Origin: Streptomyces sp.
GTDB taxonomy: Bacteria; Actinomycetota; Actinomycetes; Streptomycetales; Streptomycetaceae
Length of the DNA: 41,245 nucleotides
Assembly: GCF_031181705.1 (NCBI RefSeq)
Contig: NZ_JAPSKN010000022.1
Coordinates: 12,588 to 53,832 of the forward strand
Reading direction: 5' to 3'
Below, one piece after another: positions 17,515 to 23,793 of the stretch (position 1 is its first letter; each line of letters starts with the position of its first letter). The notes under the pieces are model-generated. The model ran no database searches. It was not told where the DNA came from and saw only the letters and a program-made list of their open reading frames with translations. The translations under genes were made by a program, and so were the position numbers.

Positions 17515-17585
17515 GGCGGTTCCGTTCGTGTGGGCCGTACGGCAGGGGCGTACGGGCGGGTCCTACGGTCGTTCGCGGGGGAGGG

Positions 17586-18326
17586 TCAGGCGGCGTCGGC
17601 GGCCGTCGCCTCGACACCGAGGCGTTCGAGCAGGCCGGCGCGCAGCGCGGCGAAGCGCGGGTCGGTGATGTCCCGGGGCCGGTCGAGATCGACGCGCTGC
17701 TCGTGCGCGATGACACCGCCGTCCATCACCAGGACCCGGTCGGCGAGCAGCACGGCCTCCTCGACGTCATGGGTGACGAGCAGCACCGCGCAGCCCCGGC
17801 GCTGCCACAACTCGCCCACCAGCCGCTGGGCCTTGATGCGGGTGAGCGCGTCGAGCGCGCCGAACGGCTCGTCGAGCAGCAGCAGATCGGGCTCACGCAC
17901 CAACGCCCGCGCCAGGGAGGCCCGTTGCGCCTCGCCGCCGGACAGGGTCTTGGGCCAGGCGCCGGAGCGGTGGCCGAGGCCGACCTCGTCCAGGGCCTGC
18001 TCGGCGACGGCCCGCTCGGGCTTGCCGGGCAGGCCGAGCAGGACGTTGCGCCACACCTTCTTCCACGGCATCAGCCGCGGCGACTGGAAGGCGACGGCCT
18101 TGCGGCGCGGCACCAGCACGGTGCCCTCGATCTCGCGGTCGAGCCCGGCGAGGATGCGCAGCAGCGTCGACTTGCCGCAGCCGCTGCGGCCGAGCAGGGC
18201 CACGAACTCGCCCGGCCGGACGTCCAGTCGCAGGTCGTCGATGACGGCGCGCCCGTCGAAGGAGCGGGTGAGCCCCTGGACGTGGACCGCCTGCGGGATC
18301 ACCGGCCGGTGAACGTCGGTCGCCAT
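17586..18326 (-). CDS. ssuB: Sulfonate-type ABC transporter ATP-binding protein
   Basis: The 246-residue ATPase carries Walker A GRSGCGKST (46-54), Q-loop VAFQSPRLMPW, signature LSGGEAQR (128-135), Walker B LLLLDEPFGALD and switch histidine in VTHDVEEA. The ALD plus LPW/RLMPW segments are typical of the SsuB/TauB/nitrate importer ATPases. The ATG at 18326 lies inside the 3' end of the permease gene (28-bp overlap), which indicates translational coupling. It powers uptake through the neighbouring permease. Confidence 0.92.
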   Translation of the reverse strand: MATDVHRPVIPQAVHVQGLTRSFDGRAVIDDLRLDVRPGEFVALLGRSGCGKSTLLRILAGLDREIEGTVLVPRRKAVAFQSPRLMPWKKVWRNVLLGLPGKPERAVAEQALDEVGLGHRSGAWPKTLSGGEAQRASLARALVREPDLLLLDEPFGALDALTRIKAQRLVGELWQRRGCAVLLVTHDVEEAVLLADRVLVMDGGVIAHEQRVDLDRPRDITDPRFAALRAGLLERLGVEATAADAA

Positions 18327-19168
18327 TGCAGCAGCAGCCTTTCGAGGAAGCGGACGACGAAGTCGGCGAGCAGGCCGAGGAAGGCGTAGACGACCAGGCA
18401 GACCACGATCACGTCGGTCCGCAGGAAGTCCCGCGCCTGCACCATCAGGAACCCGATGCCGGAGTCGGCGTTGACCTGCTCGGCGAAGACCAGCGCGAGC
18501 CAGGCGATGCCGAGCGAGTAGCGCAGGCCGGTCATCGCCCCGGGCAGCGCCCCCGGCAGCACCACGTGCCGCACGAGTCCCCGGCGTGAGAGCCCCAGCG
18601 ACTCCCCGGCTTCGATCAACTGGGCGTCCACGCCCCGGATCCCGGCGTAGACGTTGAGGTAGAGCGGGAAGGTCACGCCGAGCGTGATGACGGCGACTTT
18701 GGGAGCCTCGCCGATGCCGAACCAGATGATGAGCAGCGGGATCAGCCCCACGAACGGCACGGTCCGCAGCATCTGCACCGGCGCGTCCACGAGATCCTCG
18801 CCGATCCGGAACAGCCCGGAGACCAGGGCGAGTCCGGTCCCCACGACCAGGCCCAGCGCGAGCCCGGCGGCGACCCGCTGCAGCGAGGTGGCCATGGCCG
18901 CGGGCAGTGAACCGTCCGCCATCATGTCCCCGGCGACCCGCGCGACGCGGCCGGGCGAGGGGAGGACGTCCGAGGGCAACACGCCGGTGCCGCTGAGGAG
19001 TTGCCAGAGTGCCAGCAGCAGGACGGGACCGCTGGTGCGGCGCAGCCAGCGGGGGACCCGGGCACGGCGGGAGGAGGTGGGGACCAGGGGCTGAAGGTCG
19101 GGAACGGAACCCTCCATAGGCGATATATCGGGTTTCGAAGGGGTGGGCGGGGCATGGCTGACGCTCAT
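18299..19168 (-). CDS. ssuC: Sulfonate-type ABC transporter permease
   Basis: The 289-residue membrane protein has a 45-residue hydrophilic N terminus followed by about six helices of a BPD-type permease. The coupling loop is seen as EAGESLGLSRRGLVRHVVLPGALPGAMTGLR (about residues 182-212), the EAA-loop region that contacts the ATPase. I start it at the ATG at 19168, which has GGAG seven bases upstream, and not at the longer frame from 19210. It is the first structural gene of the operon, 151 bp downstream of the leader peptide stop. Confidence 0.92.
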   Translation of the reverse strand: MSVSHAPPTPSKPDISPMEGSVPDLQPLVPTSSRRARVPRWLRRTSGPVLLLALWQLLSGTGVLPSDVLPSPGRVARVAGDMMADGSLPAAMATSLQRVAAGLALGLVVGTGLALVSGLFRIGEDLVDAPVQMLRTVPFVGLIPLLIIWFGIGEAPKVAVITLGVTFPLYLNVYAGIRGVDAQLIEAGESLGLSRRGLVRHVVLPGALPGAMTGLRYSLGIAWLALVFAEQVNADSGIGFLMVQARDFLRTDVIVVCLVVYAFLGLLADFVVRFLERLLLQWRPTFTGR

Positions 19169-19227
19169 GAAGGCTCCACGGGAGGAGAGCGGGGGCCGAG
19201 GTAAGGGCACGCCTCACCCGCGCGTCA

Positions 19228-19260
19228 CGCCGAGCGGACCCGGGGCCGTACCGGTCGGCG
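19228..19260 (-). promoter_or_regulatory. Possible attenuator hairpin in the sulfonate operon leader
   Basis: Between the leader peptide and ssuC, CGCCGA (19228-19233) pairs with TCGGCG (19255-19260), enclosing a CCGG...CCGG sub-stem. Upstream of it the RNA has several CUCC/CCUCC tracts (about 19268-19318) able to pair with the GGAG ribosome site of ssuC, and a local CUCC-N6-GGAG hairpin covers that site. These could form alternative structures, but which folds form is not shown by sequence alone. Confidence 0.35.
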
Positions 19261-19319
19261 GGCAGGCGCGACGAAGGCGGGGAAAGGGAGGCGGAGGAGG
19301 GAGAAGCGGAGGAGGGGCG

Positions 19320-19403
19320 TCAGCGGCCGCGGCGACACGCGGCGGAGGCCACCCGCAGCAGGTCGATGTGACCGCGCGTGGTGAGCAGGGCTGAACGCAA
19401 CAT
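19320..19403 (-). CDS. 27-residue Cys-containing leader peptide of the sulfonate operon
   Basis: A 27-codon reading frame starts at the ATG at 19403 and ends with TGA at 19320. It carries the pattern RGHIDLLRVAS followed within three residues by Cys23 and two arginines. This HIDLLRVAS...C-R motif is characteristic of the small putative leader peptides that precede cysteine, sulfate and sulfonate genes in Streptomyces and relatives. In mycobacteria comparable Cys-rich leaderless peptides are known to act as cysteine-responsive attenuators. The promoter spacing puts transcription start at or beside the ATG, so the message appears leaderless. I infer that slow reading of the Cys codon (TGT) when cysteine is short raises expression of the importer 151 bp downstream. 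Confidence 0.85.
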   Translation of the reverse strand: MLRSALLTTRGHIDLLRVASAACRRGR

Positions 19404-19410
19404 GCCGCAG

Positions 19411-19440
19411 AAGTTAGTCAGATGGCATGCGCACGGTCAA
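19411..19440 (-). promoter_or_regulatory. Promoter of the leader peptide and sulfonate operon
   Basis: On the minus strand TTGACC (19440-19435) is followed after 18 bp by TAACTT (19416-19411), a good match to the main vegetative sigma consensus. The -10 hexamer ends 7 bp before the leader peptide ATG, which predicts a transcript starting at that ATG. Confidence 0.75.
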
Positions 19441-19527
19441 CGGGCGTCTCGTCCAGTGGACCGGCGGTACCGGAACACGGTCGGCCGGATCCGGGTGAAC
19501 CCCGCCGGGTGCGTCAGGATGGGGGGC

Positions 19528-19950
19528 ATGCCAGATGCCTTCACCACCCGAGTTCTGCACGTCACCACCGGTTCCGCGGAGAGGGTCGTCGACATCACCG
19601 GCGACTGCGAGTCCTTCCTGCGCGAGGCGGCCGCCGGGCGCGACGGCCTGCTCAACGTCTTCGTCCCGCACGCGACGGCCGGCATCGCCGTGCTGGAGAC
19701 CGGCGCCGGCAGCGACGACGACCTCCTGGCCGCGCTGCACACGCTGCTGCCCGCCGACGACCGCTGGCAGCACCGGCACGGCAGCCCCGGCCACGGCCGC
19801 GACCACGTCCTGCCGGCCCTCGTCCCGCCGCACGCGACCCTGCCGGTCCTCGGCGGGCGGCTGGAACTCGGGACCTGGCAGTCGGTGTGCCTGGTCGACA
19901 CCAACCGGGACAACCCGGATCGCAAGGTGCGGCTGAGCTTCCTGGGGTGA
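19528..19950 (+). CDS. YjbQ family protein (UPF0047)
   Basis: The 140-residue cytoplasmic protein is a complete YjbQ/UPF0047 member. Conserved segments are VFVPHATAGIAVLETGAGSDDDLLAAL (about residues 47-73), HGSPGHGRDHVLPALVPPHATLPVLGGRLELGTWQ, and the end VCLVDTNRDNPDRKVRLSFLG. Members have weak thiamine phosphate synthase activity in E. coli, but their real role is not settled. Start is the ATG at 19528 behind a GGATGGGGGG stretch. It is divergent from the sulfonate operon. Confidence 0.92.
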   Translation: MPDAFTTRVLHVTTGSAERVVDITGDCESFLREAAAGRDGLLNVFVPHATAGIAVLETGAGSDDDLLAALHTLLPADDRWQHRHGSPGHGRDHVLPALVPPHATLPVLGGRLELGTWQSVCLVDTNRDNPDRKVRLSFLG

Positions 19951-19978
19951 GCGCATCCGTTCGGCCCCCGCTCCCCGC

Positions 19979-20011
19979 CTGCTGCCCGGACAGATCGTTT
20001 TAGGGCAGCAG
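19979..20011 (+). terminator. Hairpin terminator after yjbQ
   Basis: CTGCTGCCC (19979-19987) and GGGCAGCAG (20003-20011) form a perfect 9-bp stem with a 15-base loop, 29 bp after the YjbQ stop. The rest of 19951-20238 shows no gene. Confidence 0.65.
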
Positions 20012-20238
20012 ACGGGCAGGCGTGGGCGTGAGCGAGGCGGATGGATGACCGGGCACCGCCACCCGGTCGGCCCGCCCCGCAGAAACGCCCGCGCAGCGGG
20101 GCGGGTCCCCTGCTCCGAGCCGCACGTCACCCACCCCCGGTCGCCACCGGCGAGTCGCCCCTGGGGTAGGGTCCCCACCGTTTCCGGCTACCGACTGATG
20201 GTGTGCCGGTACAGGGCGTGTCGGAGGGTGGCAAGACG

Positions 20239-21645
20239 ATGGACTCCCAGTGGGATGACGGCGGATCCGTGGACCTGGACGACACGCGGCTGGAGACACT
20301 GAGTCCCGAACCGCTGCTGACCCGGGACTACGAGACGCGCCCCGCGCTCGTGTACGAACGGCTGCGCCGGCAGCACGGCCCGGTCGCCCCCGTCGACCTG
20401 CTGGGCGTGCCCGCCTGGCTCGTCCTCGGCTACCGCGAGGCGCTCCAGGTGCTCCAGGACGACGACGGCTGGCCCAAGGGGCTGGAGAACTGGCGGGCCC
20501 GTTCCGAGGGCCGGGTGCCCTCCGACTGGCCGCTCGGCCCGTCCCTGGAGGTCAACCACATCCTGATCCAGGGCGGCCCCGGCTACCGGCCGCTGCGCAC
20601 CGCCTGGGACGTCGCCCTCAAGCCCTTCCAGGACCCGCGCCACCCGCAGGCCAAGCGACTGAGGTCCGCCGTCACCGCCTACGCCGACGAACTGATCACC
20701 CTGATCGGGCAGGGCGGGAAGACCGGCGTGGCCGACCTGTCCGCGCAGTTCTCCCGGCCGCTGCCGCTGATGGTGGCGAGCCACCTGCTCGGCTTCCCCG
20801 GTTCCCAGGGCGACGACGCGCTGATGGACATGTGGCGCGTGCTCGACGCGGGCCCGGACGCCGAGGCCGCGCTGGAACGGCTGCTGGCGACCCTGGCCGA
20901 ACTGGCCGCGCTGAAGCTTCAGAAGCCCGGCGACGACTTCCCCTCCTACCTGCTGGCCGCCCATCCCGACCTGTCGCTCGACCAACTGGCCCGCGAACTG
21001 TTCATGCTGCTCGGCATGACCTCCGACCACGTCGGCATCCTCATCTCCAACACCGTCGTGGAGGTCATCTCGGGCGAGAGCAGCGTGCGCGCCAGCCTGT
21101 CCGCCGGCATGGTCAGGGAGACCATGAACCGGGTCGTCATGCGCAAGCCGCCGCTGGTCAACTTCGTCCCGCGCTTCGCGGCCCGGGACACCCCGCTCGG
21201 CAACTACACGATCCGGGCCGGCGACCCGGTGTGGGTCTCCTCGGCCGCCGCGCACGCCGATCCGCTCTTCGCCGACCACGTCGCCTCCGGCACCACCATC
21301 AGCACCCGGGCGCACCTGTCCTGGGGGGCGGGGCCCCGCCAGTGCCCGGCCCGCGAACTCGCCTCCACGGTCGCGGCGGTCGGGGCGGGGCGCGTCTTCG
21401 AGCGGTTCCACCACCTCGACCTGGCCCTGCCCGCCGACCAACTGCCCTGGCGCTCCTCCCCGTTCATGCGCGGCCTGCGCTCACTGCCCGTGCGCTACGA
21501 ACTCGCCCCGACGCCCGTGCGACGGGCGGGGACGGTGGACGACCCCGCCCCCGAGGCGGCCGGGGAGGTCCTGCCCGACCCGTCCGCCCGGCAGCGCTCC
21601 TCGCTGTGGCGCTATCTCACCGGCCTGATCCGCGGCGGCCGCTGA
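20239..21645 (+). CDS. CYP157-like cytochrome P450 lacking the ExxR motif
   Basis: The 468-residue protein is P450-like. The heme-cysteine loop is present but variant, WGAGPRQCPARELAS with Cys369, and an I-helix-like segment LLGMTSDHVG is at about 257-266. The K helix reads VRETMNRVVMRKPPL (292-306): the ExxR pair, nearly invariant in other P450s, is missing, and only an E-x3-R arrangement exists. This matches the CYP157 family, which was described as lacking ExxR and is usually the E gene of Streptomyces conservons. Here the conservon partners (sensor kinase, roadblock, DUF742, GTPase) are absent on both sides. The ATG at 20239 follows GGAGGG. Whether it is an active oxygenase is unknown. 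Confidence 0.85.
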   Translation: MDSQWDDGGSVDLDDTRLETLSPEPLLTRDYETRPALVYERLRRQHGPVAPVDLLGVPAWLVLGYREALQVLQDDDGWPKGLENWRARSEGRVPSDWPLGPSLEVNHILIQGGPGYRPLRTAWDVALKPFQDPRHPQAKRLRSAVTAYADELITLIGQGGKTGVADLSAQFSRPLPLMVASHLLGFPGSQGDDALMDMWRVLDAGPDAEAALERLLATLAELAALKLQKPGDDFPSYLLAAHPDLSLDQLARELFMLLGMTSDHVGILISNTVVEVISGESSVRASLSAGMVRETMNRVVMRKPPLVNFVPRFAARDTPLGNYTIRAGDPVWVSSAAAHADPLFADHVASGTTISTRAHLSWGAGPRQCPARELASTVAAVGAGRVFERFHHLDLALPADQLPWRSSPFMRGLRSLPVRYELAPTPVRRAGTVDDPAPEAAGEVLPDPSARQRSSLWRYLTGLIRGGR

Positions 21646-21667
21646 CCGGGAGCAGCCGGCTGGAACG

Positions 21668-21944
21668 CCCGTCCGGCACCGGCGTTCCTCCCGGGCCTTC
21701 CGGATGATCGCCGACAGATGGTTGCGCACCGTGGCCACGGTCAGGCACCAGCCGCTCGGCGATCTCCCGCGTGGGGGCGTGCCGTCGGCGGCCGGCCGCA
21801 GCACCTCCACCTCGCGCGGCGTCGGCGGGTTCGCCCCCGCGTCCAGCGCGACCTCCTCGCCCGCCCCTGAGTCCACGTCGATCACGGCCCGGCGAACGCT
21901 CCCCGCTCGCGACGGGTGTGCTGGACGAGCAGAACGCGGATCAC
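21668..21944 (-). pseudogene. Decayed LuxR/NarL-family response regulator
   Basis: Two ends of a response regulator survive. From the GTG at 21944 the minus strand reads VIRVLLVQHTRRERGAF, the first strand of a receiver domain, and then hits a stop. Most of the receiver is missing, and the reading resumes in another frame as a LuxR helix-turn-helix: NPPTPREVEVLRPAADGTP, then in a shifted frame TREIAERL, then back as CLTVATVRNHLSAIIRKA. The shifts correspond to two extra bases in a C run and one extra G. So the remnant has a large internal deletion plus at least two frameshifts. No partner histidine kinase is present. The region 21646-22052 holds nothing else that I recognise. Confidence 0.75.
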
Positions 21945-22052
21945 GATCGGATTATCACCGTCGGCCCGGGGGCCGCCCCGGGGCCGCGGGCGCGACCGGT
22001 CCGCCGGACGGCACGAGTGGTGAGGTCCGGGAGGCGGGCGTACCGTCGAACG

Positions 22053-23615
22053 GTGGACACCGCAGGCAGCAGCCCGCAGCCGGCCGCACCACGGACGACC
22101 GCCACCAGGAAACCCGGTGGCGGCGGGAACGCGATGGCGCTGTTCGTCATCGCCTCCTGCCAGTTGATGGTGGTCCTCGACATCACCATCGTGAACATCG
22201 CGCTCCCGCACATCCAGAGCTCGCTGGACTTCTCCACCACGAGCCTGTCGTGGGTGGTGAACGCCTACACGCTCACCTTCGGCGGACTGCTGCTGCTCGG
22301 CGGCCGGGCCGGCGACATCCTGGGCCGGCGGCGCGTGTTCATCTTCGGCGTGCTCCTCTTCGTACTGGCCTCGCTGCTCGGCGGGTTCGCCCAGAACTCC
22401 GGCCAACTCCTCGGCGCCCGCGCCCTGCAGGGCGTCGGCGGCGCCATCGCCTCCCCGACGTCCCTCGCCCTGATCAGCACCACCTTCCGCGAGGGCCCGG
22501 AACGCAACCGCGCCTTCGGGGTGTTCGCCGCGGTCTCGGCGGGCGGCGGCGCCATCGGCCTGCTCGCCGGCGGAATGCTGGTGGAGTGGCTGAACTGGCG
22601 GTGGGTGCTGTTCGTCAACGTGCCCATCGGCCTGCTCATCGTGCTCGCCACACCCAGGTGGATCCGGGAGTCCGAGCGGCACCCCGGGCGCTTCGACATC
22701 ACCGGCGCGGTCACCTCCACCGCGGGCATGGTGCTGCTGGTCTACGGGTTCATCCGGGCCGCGCAGGAGGGCTGGCGCGACGCGCTCACCCTGGCCTCGT
22801 TCGCCGGGGCCGTGGTGCTGCTGGTGGCCTTCATCCTGATCGAGCGGCGCTCCAGACAGCCCATCACGCCCCTGCACATGTTCGCCGACCGCAACCGCGC
22901 GGGCACCTACGGCATCATGCTGTGCCTCGCCGCCGCGATCTTCGGCATGTTCTTCTTCCTGACCCTCTTCGTGCAGAACGTGCTGGGCTTCAGCCCGCTG
23001 GCGGCCGGCCTCGCGTTCCTGCCGGTCAGCGCGGTCATCGCCGTCGGCGCCGGACTGGCCTCGCATTTCCTGCCCGTGTACGGGCCCAAGCCCTTCATGG
23101 TGCTCGGCGCGATCCTGGCGGCGGCCGGACTGGCCTGGCTCACCCTGACCGACGTGCACTCCACCTACGCCGGCAGCGTCCTCGGACCCATGCTCGTCTT
23201 CAGCCTCGGCATGGGCATGGAGTTCGTGTCGCTGACCCTCATGGCGCTCTCCGACGTGCCCACCCCGGAGACCGGCGCGGCCTCCGGCCTCCTCAACGCC
23301 ACCCAGCAGGTCGGCGGCTCCCTCGGCCTGTCCATCCTGGTGACGATGTACGGCACGGCCAGCACCAACGAGGCCGACAAGCAGGTCCCGGACTTCCTCC
23401 GGCAGGCCGCCCCGGCCGAACGCCTGCGGTTCGAACGCACCGGGCAACTGCCCAGACCCTGGTCGGACGAGATCCTCACCGCCGGTGTCTCGGCCGCCTT
23501 CATCGTGGCGGCGATCTTCACCGCCGTCGCCGCGGTGATCGCCCTGCTCGTCATCCAGGTCCGCCCCTCCGACCTGGAGCGCCTCAAGGGAGGGGCGGGC
23601 CCCGGCCCGATGTGA
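22053..23615 (+). CDS. MFS multidrug exporter, DHA2 (EmrB/QacA) family
   Basis: The 520-residue product has a short hydrophilic N terminus and about 14 membrane helices. Diagnostic motifs are QLMVVLDITIVNIALPHIQ in the first helix, SWVVNAYTLTFGGLLLLGGR, motif A GGRAGDILGRRRVF, and GARALQGVGGAIASPTSLAL. These mark a proton-driven drug/H+ antiporter of the DHA2 group. GTG at 22053 is the likely start, although its GGGAGG lies 18 bp upstream; ATG at 22134 is possible. It is divergent from the decayed response regulator, which may once have controlled it. Substrate unknown. Confidence 0.9.
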   Translation: MDTAGSSPQPAAPRTTATRKPGGGGNAMALFVIASCQLMVVLDITIVNIALPHIQSSLDFSTTSLSWVVNAYTLTFGGLLLLGGRAGDILGRRRVFIFGVLLFVLASLLGGFAQNSGQLLGARALQGVGGAIASPTSLALISTTFREGPERNRAFGVFAAVSAGGGAIGLLAGGMLVEWLNWRWVLFVNVPIGLLIVLATPRWIRESERHPGRFDITGAVTSTAGMVLLVYGFIRAAQEGWRDALTLASFAGAVVLLVAFILIERRSRQPITPLHMFADRNRAGTYGIMLCLAAAIFGMFFFLTLFVQNVLGFSPLAAGLAFLPVSAVIAVGAGLASHFLPVYGPKPFMVLGAILAAAGLAWLTLTDVHSTYAGSVLGPMLVFSLGMGMEFVSLTLMALSDVPTPETGAASGLLNATQQVGGSLGLSILVTMYGTASTNEADKQVPDFLRQAAPAERLRFERTGQLPRPWSDEILTAGVSAAFIVAAIFTAVAAVIALLVIQVRPSDLERLKGGAGPGPM

Positions 23616-23664
23616 GCCGCCCGGCCCCGCCGCTGCGGCGTGACCGTCCCTCCGGGTGCACCGT

Positions 23665-23683
23665 GGGGGCGTGGGATGCCCCC
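23665..23683. terminator. Possible terminator between convergent genes
   Basis: GGGGGC (23665-23670) and GCCCCC (23678-23683) form a 6-bp GC stem with a 7-base loop in the 178-bp gap between the convergent MFS and LAL genes. A second short hairpin, CGCCGC-T-GCGGCG, precedes it. Nothing else is seen in the gap. Confidence 0.4.
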
Positions 23684-23793
23684 AGCGGCTCCGTCAGGTG
23701 AGATCCGGCCACGCCGGCGCCCGCGACCCCGTCCGTGCGGAGCTGGGCGAGGCTTGCCGGGCCGCTGAGCGGCGGGGCGGCGACGCCGGTGGG

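Noticed and set aside
19951..22052. Conservon (cvnA-E) around the CYP157-like P450
   Set aside because: No sensor kinase, roadblock, DUF742 or GTPase gene is present; flanking genes are YjbQ and an MFS exporter.
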